Source: JAHDDY01 sp964549375 (GTDB lineage: Bacteria; Pseudomonadota; Alphaproteobacteria; Rhodobacterales; Rhodobacteraceae). From it: a DNA stretch of 64,000 nucleotides. The stretch is taken from the NCBI GenBank assembly GCA_964549375.1, contig CAZJWF010000002.1:26616-90615 (forward strand), read 5' to 3'. Positions 26,531-33,818 of the stretch are shown piece after piece. How positions within the stretch are numbered: position 1 is the first letter of the stretch; every line of letters begins with the position of its first letter. A program made the translations under genes and the position numbers. The notes under the pieces are model-generated. The model was not told the DNA's origin, made no database searches, and saw nothing but the letters and a program-made list of their open reading frames with translations.

Positions 26531-27280
26531 ATGCTGGTCGCAGAAAAATTTAGTACACCCGTCGAAATTCAACGTCGCGCGTCCAACCGTGTGCCGTACA
26601 TTGAACCTTGTTTCGCCCAAACCGACAACCACTCGCTGTGGGTAAAATCCATCAATTTGTCTGAAGGTGGAATGTGCATCGCCGTTGATCGCCTTGGCGT
26701 TCTAAAACGGGGGACAGGTGTCGCAATTTTTATCCAAAATTTTCCGGCACTCGATGCGCGAGTCCAATGGACTCGTGCGAATATTGCGGGCCTCAAGTTC
26801 ACCTCTCCCATTGAAGAAAATCCAGATTTCATTGCGCTGATCGAACGCCTTAAATCTGGCGAACCCGCCTGGTTGCCCGTTGCAAAGCCTGACATCGACT
26901 CCGTTGTTGGGCACAGTATCCACGACCTGCTCAACCCAAAGTCAAAGGTGCCTGAACCCACGGTAACGGAAGTCGCCACGCAACCACTCGCCCAAGTCCG
27001 CGCGCATGAACGTCTGAATTTCGACGAAACCTGTTGGGTTGAAACCGATAAGCGGAAGTTCCAAGCACAAGGAATGAATATCTCGGAGGGCGGAATGTGC
27101 CTGCGCCTGAACGGCTTAGGAACCATGCATAATGGCACAGATGTTCGCATTACCTTCGAGGGTCATTCACCCATCGACGCCACGCTGCGCTGGAGCAAAG
27201 AGCGCGTGATGGGGTTTCAATTCCTGACGCCAATCAAAGATCATCCCATCCTGCGGGATCGAACACCAATTGAGGACTGA
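26531..27280 (+). CDS. tandem PilZ domain protein (probable c-di-GMP receptor)
   Basis: A 249-residue soluble protein with two PilZ domains in tandem (about residues 15-110 and 155-245). Each retains the c-di-GMP contact motifs: RASNR followed by NLSEGG in the first, and RAHER followed by NISEGG in the second. PilZ proteins bind cyclic di-GMP and tune exopolysaccharide synthesis, motility or adhesion. The start at 26531 has GAGGGA upstream; the longer frame upstream runs through the preceding terminator. A chitin-synthase-like glycosyltransferase lies next, beyond a terminator, so any functional link is indirect. Confidence 0.88.
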   Translation: MLVAEKFSTPVEIQRRASNRVPYIEPCFAQTDNHSLWVKSINLSEGGMCIAVDRLGVLKRGTGVAIFIQNFPALDARVQWTRANIAGLKFTSPIEENPDFIALIERLKSGEPAWLPVAKPDIDSVVGHSIHDLLNPKSKVPEPTVTEVATQPLAQVRAHERLNFDETCWVETDKRKFQAQGMNISEGGMCLRLNGLGTMHNGTDVRITFEGHSPIDATLRWSKERVMGFQFLTPIKDHPILRDRTPIED

Positions 27281-27286
27281 ATAATA

Positions 27287-27336
27287 GGCAGGAAGAGGTG
27301 CGCCTGCTCCAGCGCGCCAATCCTGCCGTTTTTTCT
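27287..27336 (+). terminator. rho-independent terminator
   Basis: GGCAGGA (27287-27293) pairs with TCCTGCC (27321-27327), enclosing a GC-rich loop, and is followed by GTTTTTTCT. It ends the PilZ transcript. Confidence 0.8.
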
Positions 27337-27349
27337 ACGTTTCAATGCC

Positions 27350-27583
27350 TCAACCGATGTCCACCCATTTGCGCCAGTTGGCGGTAGCATACCGTTCGGC
27401 TGTGAGGATTGTTGGTCCACTATTCGTCTGCATTCTGATCACATATTCTCGCGAATTCGTGGACCCGTAGGCAATTATTGCTATGCGTTCTATTATCTGA
27501 TTGATCAGTGGCACTATTGCCATCGAAAAGTCCGGATAGTTACCCGCGATGAAAAAAATCGAACTGTGCGAATCTGAAATCAA
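27350..27583 (-). CDS. possible small antisense-overlapping protein
   Basis: A 77-codon frame with a TTG start at 27583 and a very purine-rich upstream stretch (GGAGGGAGGGG, 3-6 nt away) that would be a strong ribosome site. Its 5' end overlaps the first ~35 nt of the glycosyltransferase on the opposite strand. The C-terminal stretch (TAERYATANWRKWVDIG) looks protein-like. The same purine run is also just the complement of codons in the glycosyltransferase, so the gene may be spurious. Confidence 0.25.
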   Translation of the reverse strand: MISDSHSSIFFIAGNYPDFSMAIVPLINQIIERIAIIAYGSTNSREYVIRMQTNSGPTILTAERYATANWRKWVDIG

Positions 27584-29483
27584 TATCCCCTCCCTCCGGA
27601 GGGCTTCATTTCAGAGCGACGTACGGTCCAACGAAGACCGCCATCTAGCGATCTGCCTTACCCTCTACAATGAGCCATCCAATCTGCTTAAGTCATCATT
27701 GGATTCAGTGATCCACAGTCTGGATACTTTGAATCGCAAAAATGCTCATTATCGCCGGGCAACCATCTCAATTATTGCGGATGGCGAATCTGAAGTTTCA
27801 CATTCTACCCGCGCGTATCTCAAAACACTTGGCCTACAGCCATGCGCCCATTCACTTACAGATTTTGATGGCAGCGTTCGGGCAACCCTGCTGTCCCCTT
27901 CTAATCCGTCTGCTTCGCTGACGCGCCGCAGCCCGTCGGGAATGGAAATTAGGCTACAAGTCGTCACCAAAGCCCAAAACGCGGGAAAGTTGGACTCGCA
28001 CTGGTGGTTCTATCAAGAAATTTGCCCTCCACTTCGCCCGGATTATTGCTTTCAGATCGACGCAGGAACGGTCCTATCGCCGAATGCATTTTTCGAGATT
28101 TGCGACGAGTTCGATGGAAATCCTGAGACCGCCGGAATAGCTAGCAACGTTATGATCTCGCCGCCGAAAGACGGCAACTTGCTGGAATGCTTCCAGTGCG
28201 GGGATTTTGCGGTACAGAAAACGATCCGTTGGCCTTCAGAGGTATTCAGCGGTTTTCTCTCCGTCATTCCCGGTCAGTTTAGCGGTCTGCGTTGGCGGGC
28301 TTTTTCTGAGCAAAACTCGAACAACGATCCCTCTCCGAAGGACCGATACTTGCGCGGGCAAACCTGCGATAGCGCGACCGAACGCATGATGTATCTGTCT
28401 GAAGATCGTATCCTGGGATTTGAGCTGGCGACAGAACCGGACACAATTAATCGGCTTGACTTTGCCCCGAAGGCGGACTGCCACACCGACACCTGCAATA
28501 CCCTTTCAGAGCTGTTGCAGCAGCGGCGCCGTTGGTTGAATGGTAGCTTGTTCTGCCGAAGTTGGATGATCCACAAAATTCTCAGCATCTTCTCTGATCA
28601 GACTCAACCACGATTGAACCGGACCCGCTTTGCTCCGGCATTGTTGAACTTGTGCGTGCAGCATATGTTGGAATGGTTCCTGCCGTTGCTGAACATCCTA
28701 CTGCTTGCTGTGACGTGGAATTCGCTGGGAACTCTGGTATCGCCAATATCGGCGACTGCTATTTTCGCCGCATTGGCGGGAATTTGGGTGCTTCCGACTG
28801 CACTAGCTTTGTCCGGTAAAATTGAACGCCTAAGTCCGCAGCATGTTCAAATTTTACTCCAACTAGTGAAAACGGTCTTCTTTACGATCATCGCGATCAA
28901 CCTGGTGAGCTTAGCGCAGAAGTCAGATTCTTTTGCGTATCTCTACTATCTATCCATGCCGTTCGCATTGACTGCAGGTGCGTTCATTGGTGCATTTATC
29001 TCAAATCGGACTTTGGTGAAACATCTGAGATCGTCGATCCTGACATTTATCTCTCTCGCGCCTTCTATGTGGCTGATGATGTCGTCTTACGCGTTCTTCA
29101 ACCTTCATGACGGCAGTTGGGGGACCAAAGGACTTTGCCAAAAAGATGCGTGTGCGGCAGGTACAGAGCAGGACATCGCAAGACAGTTCAAACGTTTGCG
29201 GTTGACGATCGTGTCGGCGTGGCTCGCCTCTAACTTGATCTTAGCGGTTGTCTTAGTGCAAACAGCGGGAATGAGCATTGCGCTGACAGTTGCAGCCAGC
29301 CTTCAGATCCTAATGATCGCAACGGGGATGATGGGCGTTGTTTCAGCTAAGATGAAACGGTCTGGAGAGCCGCTGTCGAAAATCCAAAGCGCGGCACATA
29401 TAACTTGGCGGCGTATCCTCAAATCATTCGTGCGCCGTCCCAGATACTTTCCCGCCGGGAACGACGCACATAAGTTGCCTTAG
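27549..29483 (+). CDS. chitin-synthase-like membrane glycosyltransferase (GT2)
   Basis: A 644-residue processive glycosyltransferase. The cytoplasmic catalytic part shows chitin-synthase landmarks: LTLYNE near residue 40, KAQNAGKLDSH near 140, FQIDAGT near 168 (divalent-metal Asp), LSEDRIL near 283, and QRRRWLNGS near 324 (the Q-R-R-R-W product-binding motif). The C-terminal half has several hydrophobic helices, and between them FFNLHDGSWGTKG near residue 520, a signature of eukaryotic-type chitin synthases. It would polymerise GlcNAc or a similar sugar at the plasma membrane. No ribosome site is obvious before the ATG. The polymer, and any link to PilZ control, are inferred. Confidence 0.85.
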   Translation: MKKIELCESEINIPSLRRASFQSDVRSNEDRHLAICLTLYNEPSNLLKSSLDSVIHSLDTLNRKNAHYRRATISIIADGESEVSHSTRAYLKTLGLQPCAHSLTDFDGSVRATLLSPSNPSASLTRRSPSGMEIRLQVVTKAQNAGKLDSHWWFYQEICPPLRPDYCFQIDAGTVLSPNAFFEICDEFDGNPETAGIASNVMISPPKDGNLLECFQCGDFAVQKTIRWPSEVFSGFLSVIPGQFSGLRWRAFSEQNSNNDPSPKDRYLRGQTCDSATERMMYLSEDRILGFELATEPDTINRLDFAPKADCHTDTCNTLSELLQQRRRWLNGSLFCRSWMIHKILSIFSDQTQPRLNRTRFAPALLNLCVQHMLEWFLPLLNILLLAVTWNSLGTLVSPISATAIFAALAGIWVLPTALALSGKIERLSPQHVQILLQLVKTVFFTIIAINLVSLAQKSDSFAYLYYLSMPFALTAGAFIGAFISNRTLVKHLRSSILTFISLAPSMWLMMSSYAFFNLHDGSWGTKGLCQKDACAAGTEQDIARQFKRLRLTIVSAWLASNLILAVVLVQTAGMSIALTVAASLQILMIATGMMGVVSAKMKRSGEPLSKIQSAAHITWRRILKSFVRRPRYFPAGNDAHKLP

Positions 29484-29496
29484 CGGTCGTGAGACT

Positions 29497-30156
29497 CTAC
29501 TGCACTTTTTGACCCGCAAGATCGCAATAGGCACCGCCGGTATTCATCTCCCAGCCCCGTGTTAGAAACTGTCCGCTTGATTGGCGTAGGTTGAGGATGC
29601 CGATGTGAACTTCGGCGCCGGTGAGGCTATTTTGAGCCGCCATGACATAAGTCACGACACTTCCGTTTCGACGCAGTTCCAGAATTTCGCCCTGACCTTT
29701 GAAAGAGTCACCAGAACGGAATGAGCTTTCGCCATCCAAACCACCTGTCGCAGCAACTTTGAAGAGCTGCTCACTTTGCGCCTCGACATCTTGGACGAAG
29801 AAGTTGACGTCACAGGTCGCCTTATGCGCCCAACGACCCGCTAACGCCGTGTCGCTCAATCCGGGCAAAGCATCATTCGCTCGGTCACGCCACGCTGTTT
29901 TATCTGCGACTTGCGGTGTCCATGCTTCGCCGGTTTCTTGCTGGTAGAGGCGCGCCGCACGATCAGCAAACCGACCATTCGTAAAGTGCAGCAAATAGGC
30001 AGAGATAATTCCGGTATTTTCAGTCCGTTCGGCGGCGGCCCAAAAACTCTCTTCCGCCTGCAGGAGGTCATTTGTCGCGGCGATGCCGTGATTGGACGCG
30101 GCAAAAACGAAAAAGCCTGCGATCAGTGTCGGCAAGGTAAAGCGAAGCCGTTTCAA
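29497..30156 (-). CDS. secreted hypothetical protein
   Basis: A 219-residue protein with a signal peptide (KRLRFTLPTLIAGFFVFAASNHGIAA) and a soluble, probably periplasmic domain with two cysteines. I do not recognise the family. I prefer a TTG start at 30156, because GGAGA lies 6-8 nt upstream; the frame could extend 5 codons to another TTG. It is convergent with the glycosyltransferase (13 nt apart), and yceI lies upstream in the same direction beyond a terminator hairpin. Confidence 0.6.
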   Translation of the reverse strand: MKRLRFTLPTLIAGFFVFAASNHGIAATNDLLQAEESFWAAAERTENTGIISAYLLHFTNGRFADRAARLYQQETGEAWTPQVADKTAWRDRANDALPGLSDTALAGRWAHKATCDVNFFVQDVEAQSEQLFKVAATGGLDGESSFRSGDSFKGQGEILELRRNGSVVTYVMAAQNSLTGAEVHIGILNLRQSSGQFLTRGWEMNTGGAYCDLAGQKVQ

Positions 30157-30187
30157 ATGATGTCTCCTCAAAAAGTACGCTCGGCAT

Positions 30188-30213
30188 AGAAAAGGCCGCC
30201 CATACGGACGGCC
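30188..30213 (-). terminator. rho-independent terminator of yceI
   Basis: On the minus strand GGCCGTCC and GGGCGGCC form a GC-rich stem (one mismatch) with a 4 nt loop followed by TTTTC. It lies between the YceI gene stop and the secreted-protein gene. Confidence 0.7.
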
Positions 30214-30245
30214 TCATCACTCAATGGAAAACGTTCAGCGCGCAA

Positions 30246-30839
30246 TTACCAACCGCCCGCCTTCATCTCGGAATTGATCACCAGCCGGACCCGGTCAGAT
30301 GTCAGCGGCGCAAACATTCCAACGCCAAAATCAGAACGGAGAATCGTCCCTTCTGCTTTGATACCAATCCAATCACCTTCGTAGTGGGGAATGAATTTGC
30401 CAAGAGGGTGCGCGCCTTTGTGAATTAGCTTCACATCCAGCGTGATTGGCTTGGTCGTATCTTTGATTGTTAGATCGCCTTCGACCTTCAATCCGTTCGC
30501 CGAGACCTGTGTTGCGCTCGTCGAGACGAATTTGATTTCAGGGTACTTATCCACCTCAAAGAAATCCGCATTGCGCAGGTGCTTGTCGAGGCCCTCAACT
30601 CCCGTATTTACACTTGCCGCATCAATCTTGACTTCGACCTTGGTTGCGGCTGCGTCTTCCTCGTCAAATTTAACCGTACCCTCTAGGGTGTTCCAACGGC
30701 CAGACTGCTCAGAAACGCCCGCGTGGTCCCAGAAGAACCGAATATCGGTATGACTTTTTTCAAGATGGAATGTCTCCGCCATTGCTGGCGCGGAAACAAA
30801 CAAAAAAGCGGCAAGAACTGATGTCGTGAATGTACGCAT
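30246..30839 (-). CDS. YceI family periplasmic protein
   Basis: A 197-residue lipocalin-like protein with a signal peptide ending AMA-E. The YceI fold is recognised from FHLEKSHTDIRFFWDHAG, VEVKIDAASVNTGVEGLDKHLR, FFEVDKYPEIKFVST and VEGDLTIKDTTKPITLDV. Family members bind polyisoprenoid-like lipids in the periplasm and some are base- or stress-induced; the ligand here is unknown. It has its own terminator. Confidence 0.9.
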   Translation of the reverse strand: MRTFTTSVLAAFLFVSAPAMAETFHLEKSHTDIRFFWDHAGVSEQSGRWNTLEGTVKFDEEDAAATKVEVKIDAASVNTGVEGLDKHLRNADFFEVDKYPEIKFVSTSATQVSANGLKVEGDLTIKDTTKPITLDVKLIHKGAHPLGKFIPHYEGDWIGIKAEGTILRSDFGVGMFAPLTSDRVRLVINSEMKAGGW

Positions 30840-30928
30840 GGCTTTTCCTTACATGAGAATATTGCGCCAATTTTTCAGACTGAGGGGTATCAGCAATACA
30901 AGAGTCCGTGATCGCCTGTTACAGCAAC

Positions 30929-30956
30929 AAAAAAGGCCGCCCCGAAGGGCGGCCCG
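30929..30956 (-). terminator. rho-independent terminator of glnA
   Basis: Read on the minus strand, GGCCGCCC-TTCG-GGGCGGCC forms an 8 bp stem with a TTCG tetraloop followed by TTTTTT. It lies 24 nt after the glnA stop. Confidence 0.9.
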
Positions 30957-30979
30957 TTCTCTTTGATCGCGAGAATTGA

Positions 30980-32389
30980 TCAGCAACTATAGTACATTTC
31001 GAACTCGACTGGGTGAGGCGTGTGCTCGTAGCGGTAAACCTCTTCCCACTTCAGATCGATGTAACCGTGGATTTGATCTTCGGAGAATACGCCGCCTTTG
31101 GTGAGGAACGCATGATCTTCAGATAGCGAGTCGAGCGCTTCGCGCAGCGACCCACAAACGGTTGGGATGCCTGCCAGTTCCTCTGGCGGAAGGTCGTAGA
31201 GGTCTTTCTCAGACGGATCACCGGGATGGATCTTGTTCTCAATGCCATCGAGACCAGCCATCAGCAGCGCTGCAAAGCACAGATACGGGTTTGCCGCCGG
31301 ATCAGGGAAGCGAGCCTCAACGCGCTTCGCCTTTGGCGACTCCGTCCACGGAATACGAACACAGCCCGACCGGTTACGTGCGGAATACGCGCGGAGGACT
31401 GGCGCCTCGAAACCCGGGATCAGACGCTTGTAGCTGTTCGTGGATGGGTTAGTGAATGCATTGAGTGCTTTCGCGTGTTTCAGCACGCCGCCGATGAAGA
31501 AAATCGCTTCGTCGCTGAGGTCCGCGTAACCATTCCCGGCAAACAGTGGCTTATCGTCTTTCCAGATCGACATGTTGACGTGCATGCCCGTCCCGTTGTC
31601 GCCAGCGATTGGCTTTGGCATGAAGGTCGCCGACTTGCCGTATGCTGCCGCAACGTTGTGAATGACGTACTTGTACTTTTGCAGGTTGTCCGCTTGCTCT
31701 ACGAGACCGCCAAAGATCATGCCCAACTCGTGCTGAGATGCCGCAACTTCGTGGTGGTGCTTATCGACCTTCATGCCGATCTGCTTCATTGTGGAGAGCA
31801 TTTCAGAACGAATATCTTGAGCGGAATCAGTTGGATTTACCGGGAAGTAGCCACCCTTAACAACCGGACGGTGGCCAAGGTTGCCCATCTCGAAATTCGT
31901 ACCAGAGTTCCACGGGCTGTCTGCCGCATCAACTTCATAGCCGACTTTGTTCATCTGGACGTCAAAACGAACGTCATCGAACAAGAAGAACTCTGCTTCT
32001 GGTCCCCAGAATGAATTGTCACCAACACCGCTCGATTTCAGGTAAGCTTCTGCCTTCCGCGCTGTTCCGCGCGGATCGCGCTCGTAAGCTTCGCCCGTAT
32101 CAGGCTCGACAACATCCGCGAAAATTGCGAGCGTCTTTTGTGCATAAAACGGGTCGATGTAGGCGCTCGCGGCGTCCGGCATTAATTTCATGTCGGAGTT
32201 ATCAATACTTTTCCAGCCGGCAATCGACGAACCGTCGAACATCCAACCTTCGGCGAACCAATCTTCATCGATAATGTCGACGATCGCCGTTACATGCTGC
32301 ATTTTCCCGCGTGGGTCAGTGAAGCGGATATCAACATACTCGATACCCTCATCTTTAATCATTTTGCAGATCGTTGCTGCGTCGCTCAT
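30980..32389 (-). CDS. glnA: glutamine synthetase type I
   Basis: This 469-residue dodecameric enzyme condenses glutamate and ammonia with ATP. Landmarks: WMFDGSSIAGWKSIDNSDM (beta-grasp loop), FWGPEAEFFLFDDVRF, HHHEVAASQHELG, KPIAGDNGTGMHVNMS, NRSGCVRIPW and the adenylylation Tyr region DLYDLPPEEL, all as in GSI-beta. The Tyr implies control by GlnE adenylylation. It follows glnB with 32 nt between them in one transcription unit, and ends at a strong terminator. Confidence 0.97.
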   Translation of the reverse strand: MSDAATICKMIKDEGIEYVDIRFTDPRGKMQHVTAIVDIIDEDWFAEGWMFDGSSIAGWKSIDNSDMKLMPDAASAYIDPFYAQKTLAIFADVVEPDTGEAYERDPRGTARKAEAYLKSSGVGDNSFWGPEAEFFLFDDVRFDVQMNKVGYEVDAADSPWNSGTNFEMGNLGHRPVVKGGYFPVNPTDSAQDIRSEMLSTMKQIGMKVDKHHHEVAASQHELGMIFGGLVEQADNLQKYKYVIHNVAAAYGKSATFMPKPIAGDNGTGMHVNMSIWKDDKPLFAGNGYADLSDEAIFFIGGVLKHAKALNAFTNPSTNSYKRLIPGFEAPVLRAYSARNRSGCVRIPWTESPKAKRVEARFPDPAANPYLCFAALLMAGLDGIENKIHPGDPSEKDLYDLPPEELAGIPTVCGSLREALDSLSEDHAFLTKGGVFSEDQIHGYIDLKWEEVYRYEHTPHPVEFEMYYSC

Positions 32390-32421
32390 AGGGGCTTCCC
32401 TCTTAATGCTGGGGTGATGAG

Positions 32422-32760
32422 TTAGAGAGCTTCAGGTCCAGCTTCTCCGGTGCGAATACGGATAGCTTGCTCTACAGGGGAGACGAAGATTTTACCATCG
32501 CCGATCTTACCGGTTTTGGCGGCGTTTGTGATCGCGTCGATGGCTTGATCCACAAGGTCATCTGCGATGATCACTTCGATTTTGACCTTTGGCAGAAAGT
32601 CAACCACGTACTCTGCGCCACGGTAAAGTTCTGTGTGTCCCTTTTGGCGACCAAACCCTTTGGCCTCCATAACCGTCAAACCTTGGACACCGAGTTCTTG
32701 AAGGTTTTCTTTAACATCGTCGAGTTTAAACGGTTTTATGATCGCTTCGATTTTTTTCAT
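32422..32760 (-). CDS. glnB: PII nitrogen regulatory protein GlnB
   Basis: A 112-residue PII signal protein sensing 2-oxoglutarate, ATP/ADP and, through uridylylation, nitrogen status. The T-loop YRGAEYVVDFLPKVK carries the uridylylated Tyr51. Conserved segments at each end (KKIEAIIKPFKLDDVKENL; GKIGDGKIFVSPVEQAIRIRTGE) match. It is co-transcribed with glnA, the typical Rhodobacterales arrangement, and lies downstream of a sigma-54-like promoter, so NtrC-dependent expression under nitrogen limitation is likely. Confidence 0.96.
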   Translation of the reverse strand: MKKIEAIIKPFKLDDVKENLQELGVQGLTVMEAKGFGRQKGHTELYRGAEYVVDFLPKVKIEVIIADDLVDQAIDAITNAAKTGKIGDGKIFVSPVEQAIRIRTGEAGPEAL

Positions 32761-32818
32761 CGTTCTTGATTTCCCAATCGAACCACGCTCGCGACTGAGC
32801 GAGTTTGCCTTCTTGATT

Positions 32819-32835
32819 TAGCATTAACCGTGCCA
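32819..32835 (-). promoter_or_regulatory. sigma-54 promoter upstream of glnB-glnA
   Basis: Read on the minus strand the sequence is TGGCAC-GGTTAAT-GC, with the invariant GG and GC 10 nt apart as in -24/-12 sigma-54 promoters. It sits about 60 nt before the glnB start, leaving an RNA leader of about 50 nt. An NtrC site upstream was not identified. Confidence 0.75.
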
Positions 32836-32839
32836 TATT

Positions 32840-33517
32840 TTTATGTGTTGTTTTTCAATAGATTAGTCAAAATAAGCAGAATTATAGCGCTTATTTTTTA
32901 GGCAGTGTGATGAAAAATTAGGCGGATTACACGTTGTATTGCAAGAAAACTGCGGCAATTTTTGCCGCTCAACGAAGCCATACCGCCTGACCCACCCTCG
33001 GGCCACTACTGCGTTGATCGCCGCCACGACGAACGTCCTTCGTGCTCTGCCGAACGAACCGCTTTCGATGCGAGCCACCATCAATCTCTTCACGAACCGG
33101 GCATTCAAATCAAAGGATATGTAACGGAGATTACCGACTCAGTTCCGAGTTCGCAAAACCGCAAAATCGGCGCCCCGTATCATTAGAGATGTGAACTGCT
33201 TCACAATTAAACAACAGCAGAGCGGCGGGGAAAATCTCGGCTTAATAGCAATAAGTTGTTCGCGTCGAGAGCACCGCGATTCCCAACAGTGATCGTCTTG
33301 TGAATGGCCACCCCCGGCATCAAGGTCGGGTTCAAAACCCTCTATGCCGCTTGAATCAATTCAATAATTCTTTGCCAATGAAATTCGAGCATCGAAACCC
33401 GACAGCAATATTTTTCTGACATACTCGTTAGCAGGTGAGGCACAAGCCGGTTGGCGTGGATTTTGTACTTGGAATGCACGCTAATCGGGGTAGGCTGATG
33501 AAATCAGCGGGGGCTAA
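32840..33517. other. long intergenic region without confident gene
   Basis: About 680 nt between the glnB promoter and the next small gene. Short frames exist on both strands (for example 32863-33108 minus, 32939-33124 plus), but none has a ribosome site, a recognised motif or coding-like composition strong enough to call. A CGGCAT...ATGCCG dyad around 33313-33350 encloses GGGTT-AACCC, so a folded RNA is possible. A GCTGAT-gaa-ATCAGC hairpin lies at 33494-33508. Confidence 0.4.
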
Positions 33518-33724
33518 ATGATGACTACTAAATTAGGCAAGCTTTTGGGTCGAAGTGCCGAAGGCACTGAAAAAGAGACAATCGGCGAGGACATGGTCCC
33601 TTCGCCAGACGCGCTAGCGCAAAGATCTGCTCTTTCCGACGCCACAGATTTTTCGCATCCGAAATCGTCCACTGGGCCTTTTTCCAGCATAGCTCGTGCG
33701 CCTGTACGCGACTTTACTGGTTAA
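33518..33724 (+). CDS. small hypothetical protein
   Basis: A 68-residue frame opening with two ATG codons, preceded by GGGGG 5 nt upstream. It is polar, without membrane segments or known motifs. It lies 94 nt before the ABC ATPase gene. It could be a real short gene or leader peptide; it may also be chance. Confidence 0.35.
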   Translation: MMTTKLGKLLGRSAEGTEKETIGEDMVPSPDALAQRSALSDATDFSHPKSSTGPFSSIARAPVRDFTG

Positions 33725-33818
33725 GAACCCGTAAAGCGGAATTCTGCTGCCATTGACACTTCACGTGTACACGGGCAATCCATGATGCGTGGATTGAGAC
33801 CGTGCGGGGTTAGATTTC

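Noticed and set aside
27518..27535. GTGGCACTATTGCC considered as a sigma-54 promoter before the glycosyltransferase
   Set aside because: The GG and GC are 7 nt apart instead of 10.
31226..32014. 262-codon open frame on the plus strand antisense to glnA
   Set aside because: It is entirely inside the strongly supported glutamine synthetase gene and shows no family motif; it is a high-GC shadow frame.
33304..33354. Short frame starting M-A-T-P-G-I-K-V and a T-arm-like GGGTTCAAAACCC, considered as a tRNA end or tiny gene
   Set aside because: T-stem pairing is only 3 bp and no acceptor or anticodon arms fit; the 16-codon frame has no ribosome site.
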